The position numbers were made by a program, and so were the translations under genes. A stretch of DNA of 9,384 nucleotides from Alistipes sp. (GTDB taxonomy: Bacteria > Bacteroidota > Bacteroidia > Bacteroidales > Rikenellaceae). The notes beneath the pieces are model-generated. The model was not told the DNA's origin. It did no database searches and saw only the letters and a program-made list of their open reading frames with translations. Below are positions 1 to 5,558 of the stretch, piece by piece; within the stretch, counting starts at the first letter, position 1, and the number at the start of each line of letters is the position of its first letter. The stretch is from positions 1-9,384 of the forward strand of contig JAIEHQ010000095.1 in NCBI GenBank assembly GCA_029065825.1, given 5' to 3'.

Positions 1-369
1 GTAGCCCACTACATCGACGAACACAACCAGGCGAAAGGACGCATCTTCGACGGCTTCCCCCGCACCACCGTGCAGGCCGAGGAGTTCGACCGGATGCTGC
101 CCGAACACGGACAGAAGGTGGACGTGATGATCTACATGGACGTTCCCGAAGAGGAGCTCGTCAAACGCATCCTGCTGCGCGGCAAGGAGTCGGGACGTGC
201 GGACGATGCCTCCGAGGAGATCATACGCCACCGCATCGAGGTCTATCGCGCACAGACGGCCGTCGTCGCCGACTTCTATGCAGCACAGAACAAATACGCC
301 CACATCGACGGCCTGGGTACGATGGACGAGGTGTTCGAACGCATCTGCCGCGTCATCGACGCGCTCTGA
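1..369 (+). CDS. adk: Adenylate kinase, C-terminal part (5' end outside window)
   Basis: Adenylate kinase is a cytoplasmic enzyme that interconverts ATP + AMP and 2 ADP. The visible frame runs from base 1 to a TGA and encodes 122 residues; about 65-70 N-terminal residues, including the P-loop, lie upstream of the window. Seen in the sequence: the conserved family segment R-I-F-D-G-F-P-R-T (fragment residues 14-22), the core segment with R60-G-K, then a short LID containing G-R-A-D-D (65-69), and a helix R-H-R-I-E-V-Y (76-82) that carries a conserved active-site arginine. The LID has no four-cysteine zinc cluster, so this is the short-LID form common in Bacteroidetes (about 190 residues in full). 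An internal GTG at base 70 falls inside the conserved core and is not a real start. Probable terminators follow, so adk appears to be transcribed separately from rpsF. The family assignment is firm. Confidence 0.95.
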   Translation, partial: VAHYIDEHNQAKGRIFDGFPRTTVQAEEFDRMLPEHGQKVDVMIYMDVPEEELVKRILLRGKESGRADDASEEIIRHRIEVYRAQTAVVADFYAAQNKYAHIDGLGTMDEVFERICRVIDAL

Positions 370-397
370 GTCCCGCCGGCAGCAGAAAAACTACATG

Positions 398-436
398 CTC
401 GGGCGGCCCGTCGATGGGCTGCCCGAGTTCGTTTTC
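398..436 (+). terminator. Rho-independent terminator after adk
   Basis: A 12-bp stem (398-409 with 416-427, one G-T wobble) encloses a 6-base loop and is followed by the T-rich stretch TTCGTTTTC. It lies 28 bp after the adk stop codon, so it probably ends the adk transcript. Confidence 0.75.
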
Positions 437-458
437 GGGAGCGCCGGCGCAAGGTGCC

Positions 459-476
459 GGGAGCGCCTCGGCTCCC
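459..476. other. Small hairpin GGGAGC-N6-GCTCCC
   Basis: A perfect 6-bp inverted repeat with a 6-base loop sits between the two candidate terminators. The sequence CGGGAGCGCC occurs twice here as a direct repeat (436-445 and 458-467). No T-tract or promoter is attached, and its function is unknown. Confidence 0.4.
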
Positions 477-490
477 GCGTCGTGCCGTAC

Positions 491-533
491 AGCGGCAGGC
501 GAGGCGGACGAGACGGCTCCGCCGCTCTTTTTT
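491..533 (+). terminator. Second terminator-like hairpin with T-tract
   Basis: AGCGGC (491-496) can pair with GCCGCT (521-526). A competing, tighter stem pairs GGCGGA (503-508) with TCCGCC (518-523). Either is followed at once by six T residues (528-533). With the hairpin at 398-427 this forms a tandem terminator insulating rpsF from adk read-through. Confidence 0.6.
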
Positions 534-556
534 CTCCGAATTTAACCCGACGCTGC

Positions 557-590
557 TTTTTTTCCGAAATTATTTCTTACCTTTGCCCCG
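557..590 (+). promoter_or_regulatory. Bacteroidetes-type promoter of the rpsF operon
   Basis: TACCTTTG at 578-585 matches the Bacteroidetes primary sigma factor -7 consensus TAnnTTTG. The T-run at 557-563, about 15-20 bp upstream, is in the right place for the -33 element, although the usual TTTG is not exact. The predicted start site near 592 would leave a leader of about 36 nt. Confidence 0.7.
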
Positions 591-627
591 CTAAAAGCAC
601 AATACAATTTATAATTAACAAACGATT

Positions 628-972
628 ATGAACAATTACGAAACCGTTTTCATTGTCACTCCGGTTCTTTCCGATGTTCAGGTAAAGGAGGTCGCTGACA
701 AATTCCAGGGTATCATTACCGAAAACGGAGGTCAGATTGTGAATTGCGAGGCATGGGGCCTGAAGAAGCTCGCCTATCCGATTCAGAAGAAGACCACCGG
801 TTTCTACTTCCTGATGGAATTCACCGGCGAGGGCAACATCATCAACACCCTCGAGACGCAGTACCGTCGCGACGAGCGGGTGATCCGTTTCTTAACTTTC
901 AAGCAGGACAAATTCGCCGTCGAGTACTCGGAGAAGCGTCGTGCGAAACTTTCTAACAAACAGGAGGAATAA
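628..972 (+). CDS. rpsF: 30S ribosomal protein bS6
   Basis: bS6 binds the platform of the small ribosomal subunit as a heterodimer with bS18. The 114-residue product has the usual bS6 layout: N-terminal strand N-Y-E-T-V-F-I-V (3-10), the central segment W-G-L-K-K-L-A-Y-P-I (43-52) with K-T-T-G-F-Y (55-60), and the signature R-R-D-E-R-V-I-R-F-L (80-89), then a short charged tail ending Q-E-E. The ATG follows an AT-rich leader with no Shine-Dalgarno sequence, normal for Bacteroidetes. It is the first gene of an operon: rpsR starts 3 bp after its TAA. The last codons (CAG GAG GAA) also form the Shine-Dalgarno sequence of rpsR. In Bacteroidetes ribosomes, published structural work places bS6 in the bS21-bS18-bS6 pocket that hides the 16S rRNA 3' tail. 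Confidence 0.97.
   Translation: MNNYETVFIVTPVLSDVQVKEVADKFQGIITENGGQIVNCEAWGLKKLAYPIQKKTTGFYFLMEFTGEGNIINTLETQYRRDERVIRFLTFKQDKFAVEYSEKRRAKLSNKQEE
962..967 (+). promoter_or_regulatory. Strong Shine-Dalgarno AGGAGG before rpsR
   Basis: A perfect AGGAGG lies inside the last sense codons of rpsF, 8 nt before the rpsR ATG. Such motifs are rare in Bacteroidetes, and none precedes rpsF, the ATPase gene, the Fur-family gene, manA, the radical SAM gene, the symporter gene or pckA in this window. Confidence 0.7.
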
Positions 973-975
973 ACT

Positions 976-1254
976 ATGGCACAGGAGAACAACAACCAGT
1001 CGGAGATCAGATACCTCAATCCCGTATCGGTCGATGTAAAGAAGAAGAAATACTGCCGTTTCAAGAAGCTCGGTATCAAGTACGTGGACTACAAGGACGG
1101 CGAATTCCTCAAGAAGTTCCTCAACGAGCAGGGTAAGATTCTGCCCCGCCGCCTGACGGGTACTTCGCAGAAATTCCAGAAAAAGGTGGCCCAGGCCGTG
1201 AAGCGTGCCCGCCACCTCGCGATCCTGCCCTTCGTAACCGATTGTATGAAATAA
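976..1254 (+). CDS. rpsR: 30S ribosomal protein bS18
   Basis: bS18 pairs with bS6 on the 30S platform and binds 16S rRNA. The 92-residue product has the bS18 core: Y-C-R-F-K-K-L-G-I (26-34), Y-V-D-Y-K-D (36-41), the signature G-K-I-L-P-R-R-L-T-G (53-62) and the basic helix K-R-A-R-H-L-A-I-L-P-F (76-86). An extension of about 20 residues (M-A-Q-E-N-N-N-Q...) precedes the core, as is usual in Bacteroidetes bS18. The ATG lies 3 bp after the rpsF stop and 8 nt after a strong AGGAGG, which fixes the start. It is co-transcribed with rpsF and rplI. bS18 is one of three proteins that sequester the anti-SD in Bacteroidetes ribosomes, so an SD-preceded rpsR could respond to ribosomes with an incomplete pocket; that is inference. 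Confidence 0.97.
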   Translation: MAQENNNQSEIRYLNPVSVDVKKKKYCRFKKLGIKYVDYKDGEFLKKFLNEQGKILPRRLTGTSQKFQKKVAQAVKRARHLAILPFVTDCMK

Positions 1255-1262
1255 TAAAGAGT

Positions 1263-1268
1263 AAGGAG
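1263..1268 (+). promoter_or_regulatory. Shine-Dalgarno AAGGAG before rplI
   Basis: AAGGAG ends 5 nt before the rplI ATG, within the 19-bp rpsR-rplI gap. It is the second and last clear Shine-Dalgarno sequence seen before a gene in this window. Confidence 0.65.
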
Positions 1269-1273
1269 AGACT

Positions 1274-1714
1274 ATGGAAGTAATTCTGATCAAAGATATC
1301 GAGAATCTGGGCTACGCCAACGACATCGTGAACGTAAAACCCGGTTATGCCAACAACTACCTGATTCCTCAGGGTTATGCCAAGGCAGCTACCGCCTCCG
1401 CAAAGAAGGTGCTGGCCGAGAACCTGAGACAGCGTGCGCACAAGGATGCCAAGATCCTGGCCGACGCACAGGCTCTGGCCGAGAAGATCGCCAACCTGCC
1501 CCTGACGCTCGCCGTCAAGGCAGAGGAGGGCAAGATCTTCGGTGCCGTTACCTCGGCCGACCTTGCCGAAGCACTCGCTGCCAAAGGCGTGGAGCTGGAC
1601 CGCAAGGCGATCGTCGTGGAGACGATCAAGACCGTCGGCGAGTACGAGGCCGTCGCCAAACTGCACCGCGAGGTTCGCGCTACGATCAAATTCACGGTCG
1701 TTGCCGAAGAGTAA
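1274..1714 (+). CDS. rplI: 50S ribosomal protein bL9
   Basis: bL9 binds 23S rRNA near the base of the L1 stalk and helps maintain reading frame. The 146-residue product is of normal length. Residues 1-50 form the N-terminal RNA-binding domain, starting M-E-V-I-L-I-K-D and holding the family signature G-Y-A-N-N-Y-L-I-P (24-32). An Ala/Lys-rich linker helix follows (about 41-75), then the C-terminal domain with G-K-I-F-G-A-V-T (86-93). The ATG is 19 bp after the rpsR stop and has a Shine-Dalgarno sequence. It is the last gene of the rpsF-rpsR-rplI operon, and a strong terminator begins 26 bp after its TAA. The order rpsF-rpsR-rplI is conserved across many bacteria. Confidence 0.97.
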   Translation: MEVILIKDIENLGYANDIVNVKPGYANNYLIPQGYAKAATASAKKVLAENLRQRAHKDAKILADAQALAEKIANLPLTLAVKAEEGKIFGAVTSADLAEALAAKGVELDRKAIVVETIKTVGEYEAVAKLHREVRATIKFTVVAEE

Positions 1715-1739
1715 GCCGCTTGCAGACAAACAACGGATT

Positions 1740-1774
1740 ATCCCCGCTTCTTCGGAGGCGGGGATTATTCTTTT
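1740..1774 (+). terminator. Rho-independent terminator of the rpsF-rpsR-rplI operon
   Basis: An 11-bp stem (1740-1750 with 1755-1765, one wobble pair) is capped by a cUUCGg tetraloop and followed by TTATTCTTTT. It lies between convergent transcription units. On the minus strand the hairpin is followed by a weaker T-containing stretch, so it may also end the ATPase-regulator transcript. Confidence 0.9.
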
Positions 1775-1906
1775 CAGGAATCCGTCCCTCCCGAGGCAGA
1801 ATCCTTAGCATGCTCGATACAACTCCGGCCGGCTTCGGGCTTCATGCCCCCCGCCCCCGCAATTCCGGTCGCAACGGACGGCTGCACGGCCGCTCCTTTG
1901 CACCGA
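1775..1906. other. Short intergenic stretch without a recognised feature
   Basis: These 132 bases separate the rplI terminator from the 3' end of the leftward Fur-family gene. I see no convincing gene, promoter or RNA here. Any leftward transcript crossing it would reach the hairpin at 1740-1765. Confidence 0.5.
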
Positions 1907-2338
1907 CTACCTCTTCCCGTACCGGGACGAGCAGGCCGCACAGATCCCTTTGACCACGAAATTGACCGTCTCGGCCCGGAAACCGGCAGGCAGTCCCACC
2001 TGCGGCACGGCCACGCCGCGCAGACAATAGGTGCGGCGGCAGTGCGTACAAAAGAAATGGGTGTGAAGGTCGTCGATCTCGCAACGGCAATCGTCGCTGC
2101 AGAGCGCATACTTGAGCGATCCCGAACCGTCGTCGATCCCGTGCACGAGACGGTGCGCCAGAAAAAGGGTCAGCGTACGGAACAGCGTCGAACGCTCCAC
2201 CGTGTCGAGCCGGTCTTCGAGATCGGCCAGCGAAAAGGCGCTCTCGCATTCGGTCATCGCCCGCAGAATCAACAGCCGCAGAGCCGTCGGCCGAATGTCG
2301 CGCGCCTCGAGCAGCGCCGTAAGTCGTGTCTGGTCCAT
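1907..2338 (-). CDS. Fur-family metalloregulator (Zur-like)
   Basis: This 143-residue protein has the Fur-family plan: an N-terminal winged helix (about 5-65) with the recognition segment E-R-S-T-L-F-R-T-L (48-56), then a metal-binding dimerization domain. Seen there: L-H-T-H-F-F-C-T-H-C (91-100) and G-I-C-A-A-C (131-136), so C97, C100, C133 and C136 can form the structural zinc site of Fur/Zur/PerR proteins. Unusually, C80, C84 and C86 precede H92 and H94, giving a cysteine-rich candidate sensing site. The chosen ATG lies 16 bp after the ATPase stop; a longer in-frame start would overlap the ATPase gene and adds residues unlike the family. It is the second gene of a leftward operon with the ATPase, suggesting it senses zinc or a similar metal and controls that promoter. 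The exact metal, and whether it represses or activates, cannot be read from sequence. Confidence 0.88.
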   Translation of the reverse strand: MDQTRLTALLEARDIRPTALRLLILRAMTECESAFSLADLEDRLDTVERSTLFRTLTLFLAHRLVHGIDDGSGSLKYALCSDDCRCEIDDLHTHFFCTHCRRTYCLRGVAVPQVGLPAGFRAETVNFVVKGICAACSSRYGKR

Positions 2339-2354
2339 AATGACAAGATAGGGA

Positions 2355-4271
2355 TTAAATACGATATTTCGAAATCCGCAGCGCATTGGCCACCGCCAGC
2401 AGCGTTACCCCCACATCGGCGAATACCGCCTCCCACATCGTGGCGAACCCCGATGCGCCGAGCAGCAGCACCGCAGCCTTCACGCCGAGTGCGAGGAGTA
2501 TGTTCTGCCGCACGATCCGCCGGGTAAAACGTCCGATGCGGATCGCGGCGACAAGGCGCGACGGGCGATCGGACTGAATCACGGCATCGGCAGTCTCGAT
2601 CGCAGCCTCGCTGCCGAATCCGCCCATCGCAATGCTGACATCGCTCACGGCCAGAGCCGGCGCATCGTTGAATCCGTCGCCGACGAAGGCCACTCCGCGT
2701 CCCTTCCGGGCCACGAGCGCCTCGATGCGGGCGGTCTTTTCAGCCGGCGACAGACCGCCTTCGGCAACATCCGCTCCCAGCTGCCGCCCCAGTTTTTCGA
2801 CCAGTGCCGGACGGTCGCCCGAAAAGATGCGCACATCGCCGATACCGAGCCGCCGCAGTCCGGCCACCGCATCGTCCGCATCGTCCCGAAGGCGGTCAGC
2901 GACAAGGATATGCCCCGCATAGCGGCCGGCGACGGCACACACGACCGCCGTCTCCGCCAGCGAGTCCAGCTCGGCAGGATAGGCCACGCCGAAACGACGC
3001 AACAGACGGGTGTTTCCGGCCAGCACCGGTGTGCCCCCGACCGTCGCGCGCACACCGCAGCCGGGCAGCTCGACACGCTCGTCGGCCAGGGCGAAAGCGA
3101 TCCCCTCCCGCTCGGCATGGCGGACCAGCGCCCGGGCGGCGGGATGGGTAACGGTCCGCTCGGCAGCCGCCACGAGGCGCAGCAGCTCGCGCACGGCAAT
3201 CCCCCCGGCCGCAACGACCTCCCGCACCTCGAAGCTCCCCTCGGTCAGGGTTCCGGTCTTGTCGAAGACCACCGTATCGACCCGCGCGAGCGCATCCAGG
3301 TAGTTGCCGCCCTTGAAGAGTATCCCCTCGCGCGAGGCGCGGCCGATGCCGCAGAAGTAGCCGAGCGGAATACTGAGCACCAGTGCGCAGGGGCAGGCCG
3401 CCACCAGAAAGACCAAAGCCCGGGCGAACCACACATCGAACGCATAGGGAGTCTGCGCGGCCAGCGAGAGGATCCAGGGCACGGCGACGATCAGCAGCGC
3501 CCCGGCGGTAACGGCCGGAGTATAGATGCGGGCGAAGCGGCGGATGAACCGCTCGGCAGGAGCCTTGCGTTCGGCTGCCTGCTCGACAAGCCGCAGCATG
3601 CGTGCCAGCGCACTCTCCTCCTCGGGACGCAGCACCTCAAGCCGCACCGTCTGCCCGGCAGAAATCATGCCTGCAGCCACCTCTTCGCCGCAGACGAAAC
3701 GCCGGGGCACGCTCTCGCCCGTCAGCGCCGAGGTATCGAACGAAGCGCCCGGATCGAGCAGGAGGCCGTCGAGCGGCACCCGCCCGCCGGGAGACACCTC
3801 GATCGTCTCGCCCGGACTTACCTCGCCGACCGGCCGTTCGGCAAGACCACCCTCCGGCCCCACCACCAGCGCGCTGCGGGGCCGCAGGTCGATCGCCGCC
3901 CGAATGTTGCGCCGCACCCGCGACGCGGCCCGCTCCTGAAGCTCCTCGCCGACGGCATAGAAGAGCATCACGGCAACCCCTTCGGGATATTCGCCGAGCA
4001 GGAAGGCTCCGAAGCAGGCCAGACACATCAGCGTCTGCTCGGTAAAGATCGCACCGCCGCGCATGCCGCGGAGCGCTTCGCGCAATACGGGCAGCAGCAC
4101 GGGCAGCAGCGCCGCAAGATACCAGCCGAGACGCACGGCGGGCGAGTCGAACAGCGCCGCCCCGGCATATCGGAGCGACAGCCCTCCGACCAGCATCAGG
4201 GCCGAAAAAATCAGCCGGCGGCATCCCGCGCCGGAATGGGAATGATCGGTATGAACGACGGTGGTTTTCAT
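2355..4271 (-). CDS. P1B-type heavy-metal exporting ATPase (Zn2+/Cd2+/Pb2+ type)
   Basis: This inner-membrane pump uses ATP to export soft divalent metals. The 638-residue product shows actuator motif T-G-E-S (184-187), metal-site C-P-C (293-295) in a membrane helix, phosphorylation motif D-K-T-G-T (D337), the P1B-specific His-Pro pair (H376-P377) and G-D-G-F-N-D-A-P (531-538). Hydrophobic segments lie near 19-36, 48-66, 78-95, 97-108, 252-271, 281-305, 590-608 and 612-632. K598 and D619 (in F-A-D-V-G) match in kind and spacing the conserved Lys and Asp of ZntA/CadA pumps, pointing to Zn/Cd/Pb rather than copper. The usual N-terminal heavy-metal domain is absent; a short His-rich tail (H7, H10, H12, C17) replaces it. 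The start at M-K-T-T was chosen because an upstream in-frame ATG lies upstream of the predicted promoter. A Fur-family regulator gene follows after 16 bp. Confidence 0.93.
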   Translation of the reverse strand: MKTTVVHTDHSHSGAGCRRLIFSALMLVGGLSLRYAGAALFDSPAVRLGWYLAALLPVLLPVLREALRGMRGGAIFTEQTLMCLACFGAFLLGEYPEGVAVMLFYAVGEELQERAASRVRRNIRAAIDLRPRSALVVGPEGGLAERPVGEVSPGETIEVSPGGRVPLDGLLLDPGASFDTSALTGESVPRRFVCGEEVAAGMISAGQTVRLEVLRPEEESALARMLRLVEQAAERKAPAERFIRRFARIYTPAVTAGALLIVAVPWILSLAAQTPYAFDVWFARALVFLVAACPCALVLSIPLGYFCGIGRASREGILFKGGNYLDALARVDTVVFDKTGTLTEGSFEVREVVAAGGIAVRELLRLVAAAERTVTHPAARALVRHAEREGIAFALADERVELPGCGVRATVGGTPVLAGNTRLLRRFGVAYPAELDSLAETAVVCAVAGRYAGHILVADRLRDDADDAVAGLRRLGIGDVRIFSGDRPALVEKLGRQLGADVAEGGLSPAEKTARIEALVARKGRGVAFVGDGFNDAPALAVSDVSIAMGGFGSEAAIETADAVIQSDRPSRLVAAIRIGRFTRRIVRQNILLALGVKAAVLLLGASGFATMWEAVFADVGVTLLAVANALRISKYRI

Positions 4272-4313
4272 GGATTCGTTTGTTTGACAGCGCACACACT
4301 GTCCGCATATCCG

Positions 4314-4321
4314 CAAAAATA
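4314..4321 (-). promoter_or_regulatory. Bacteroidetes -7 promoter element of the ATPase-regulator operon
   Basis: On the minus strand this reads TATTTTTG, matching TAnnTTTG. The predicted start site near 4306 gives a leader of about 35 nt to the ATPase ATG. No good TTTG -33 element is seen at the usual distance, so the promoter may be weak or dependent on a regulator. Confidence 0.6.
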
Positions 4322-4332
4322 GCGCCTCCGCC

Positions 4333-4349
4333 TTGCAACCGAATTGCAA
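4333..4349. promoter_or_regulatory. Candidate metalloregulator operator: TTGCAA-N5-TTGCAA dyad
   Basis: Two copies of the self-complementary hexamer TTGCAA are separated by 5 bp (4333-4338 and 4344-4349). The dyad sits just upstream of the ATPase -7 element, where the -33 region should be. A second inverted repeat (AGCGCC at 4321-4326, GGCGCT at 4351-4356) surrounds it. Its position and symmetry suit a dimeric regulator, and the Fur-family protein encoded in the same operon is the obvious candidate. Binding is inferred, not shown. Confidence 0.5.
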
Positions 4350-4416
4350 AGGCGCTCTGCAAGCCTTCGGAACACGTTTTTTTTCGGAGCGGAAGCCGAT
4401 ACTTATCGAAAAAGCG

Positions 4417-4424
4417 TATATTTG
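4417..4424 (+). promoter_or_regulatory. Bacteroidetes -7 promoter element of manA
   Basis: TATATTTG matches TAnnTTTG. The predicted start near 4431 leaves a leader of about 20 nt before the ATG at 4451, which argues against any longer manA reading frame. No clear -33 element is visible. Confidence 0.6.
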
Positions 4425-4450
4425 TATGCTCCAAAAGAGCGCCCGATGCG

Positions 4451-5422
4451 ATGCGACCGTTGAGATTTCGACCCATACTGAAACGCACCCTTTGGGGCGG
4501 GAACCGGATCCTGCCCTACAAGGGGCTGCCTGCCAGCACGATACCTATCGGCGAGTGCTGGGAGCTGTCGGGCCTGCCCGGTTCGGAATCGGTAGTGGCC
4601 GAAGGGGAGTTCGCGGGATGTACGCTCGCCGATCTGACCGACCGTTTCGGCGCGTCGCTGGTCGGCACGGCCAACTACGCCCGCTTCGGGCGGGAGTTCC
4701 CGCTGCTCATAAAGCTGATCGATGCCCGGGAAGACCTCTCGATCCAGGTCCATCCCGACGATGCGCTGGCACGCCGCCGGCATGACAAACACGGCAAAAG
4801 CGAGATGTGGTACGTACTGGAGGCACGGCCCGACACCACGCTGCTGACCGGTTTTTCGCGTCCGGTCACTCCCGAGGAGTTCCGCCGCCGCGTCGCCGAC
4901 CGCACGCTGGTCGAACTGCTTACCCAGCGGACGATCGCTCCGGGCGATGTCTTCTACCTCCCGGCGGGCCAGGTCCACAGCATCGGCCGGGGAGCCTTGA
5001 TCGTCGAAATACAGCAACCCTCCGACCTCTCCTACCGCATCTACGACTTCGACCGGGTCGATGCCTCGGGACAGCCCCGGGCGCTGCACCTCGAACAGGC
5101 GTGCGAGGCGATCGACTACCGCCCCTCCGACGGAGGAGGAATCAACTACGAGCCTCGGGCGGACCGCGAGATTCCCCTGCTTTCGACCCCCCACTTCACC
5201 GCCTCGCTCTACCGGCCGAGCCGCACGCTGCGCTGCGACTGGTCGGCGGTGGACTCTTTCATCGCACTGGTCGTCGTCGCCGGCGAAGGCACCCTGCGCG
5301 ACAACGAAGGGCACGAACTGCCCGTCGCTCAGGGCGAAACACTGCTGATCCCCGCCTCGACGCAGTGGATCGAATGCACCCCCCGCAACGGAACGTTCCG
5401 TTTTCTGACCGCACGGGTATAA
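4451..5422 (+). CDS. manA: Mannose-6-phosphate isomerase, class I (zinc-dependent)
   Basis: This cytoplasmic enzyme interconverts mannose-6-phosphate and fructose-6-phosphate, linking glycolysis to mannose use and GDP-mannose supply for surface glycans. The 323-residue product is of the short bacterial type I form. Seen: the N-terminal segment T-L-W-G-G (13-17), G-E-C-W-E-L-S (34-40), the zinc ligands in I-Q-V-H-P-D-D (Q99, H101), K-S-E-M-W-Y (E118) and G-Q-V-H-S-I (H176), and the cupin segment S-Y-R-I-Y-D-F-D-R (194-202) with the presumed catalytic R196. A second jelly-roll region fills 240-323. The start M-R-P-L-R-F fits the family; longer in-frame ATGs lie upstream of the predicted promoter. 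No Shine-Dalgarno sequence is present. It stands alone, divergent from the metal ATPase and convergent with the radical SAM gene. The enzyme assignment is strong; gene naming follows family convention. Confidence 0.93.
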   Translation: MRPLRFRPILKRTLWGGNRILPYKGLPASTIPIGECWELSGLPGSESVVAEGEFAGCTLADLTDRFGASLVGTANYARFGREFPLLIKLIDAREDLSIQVHPDDALARRRHDKHGKSEMWYVLEARPDTTLLTGFSRPVTPEEFRRRVADRTLVELLTQRTIAPGDVFYLPAGQVHSIGRGALIVEIQQPSDLSYRIYDFDRVDASGQPRALHLEQACEAIDYRPSDGGGINYEPRADREIPLLSTPHFTASLYRPSRTLRCDWSAVDSFIALVVVAGEGTLRDNEGHELPVAQGETLLIPASTQWIECTPRNGTFRFLTARV

Positions 5423-5505
5423 CACCCAGTCCCGACCCCGATCGAACACTCTTCCCTTATCCGCGACACCCGCGCGCACCGCACCGTTCCCTGCCCGGTA
5501 ACGAA

Positions 5506-5537
5506 CAGAGCGGTGCGAAATGTTTCGCACCGCTCTG
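5506..5537. terminator. Probable bidirectional terminator between manA and the radical SAM gene
   Basis: A perfect 15-bp inverted repeat (5506-5520 with 5523-5537) with a 2-base centre lies between two convergent genes; in RNA the loop would open to four or more bases. Flanking T-stretches are short on both strands. An upstream CGCACCG (5475-5481) duplicates part of the right arm and could pair with the left arm instead. Confidence 0.65.
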
Positions 5538-5558
5538 CCTTTCCACACACTGCCGCCG

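Noticed and set aside
586..627. S6:S18-type autoregulatory leader element before rpsF
   Set aside because: The predicted leader is only about 36 nt, AT-rich, and forms no hairpin resembling the known S6:S18-binding motif.
197..631. Open frame of 144 codons overlapping adk and the adk-rpsF gap
   Set aside because: It is out of frame with adk, runs through two likely terminators and the rpsF promoter, and has Arg/Ser-rich shadow composition.
1720..2527. Several + strand open frames across the Fur-family gene and its downstream gap
   Set aside because: They conflict with the well-supported minus-strand regulator and ATPase genes, cross the rplI terminator or start inside it, and show no motif.
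2910..4322. Long open frame of 470 codons on the + strand opposite the metal ATPase
   Set aside because: The minus-strand frame has every P1B-ATPase motif in order. The opposite frame is low-complexity and Arg/Gln/Gly-rich, as expected for a shadow of GC-rich coding DNA.
4272..4349. Longer ATPase start with an apparent C-x2-C-x2-C motif (residues C-G-Q-C-V-R-C)
   Set aside because: The tempting cysteine motif is translated from DNA upstream of and around the predicted -7 element and operator. The ATG at 4271 lies downstream of the predicted start site, so the motif is probably not part of the protein.
4280..4450. Longer manA start giving 57 extra N-terminal residues
   Set aside because: The extra segment lies upstream of the predicted promoter and transcription start, includes the ATPase promoter region, and has no counterpart in the enzyme family.
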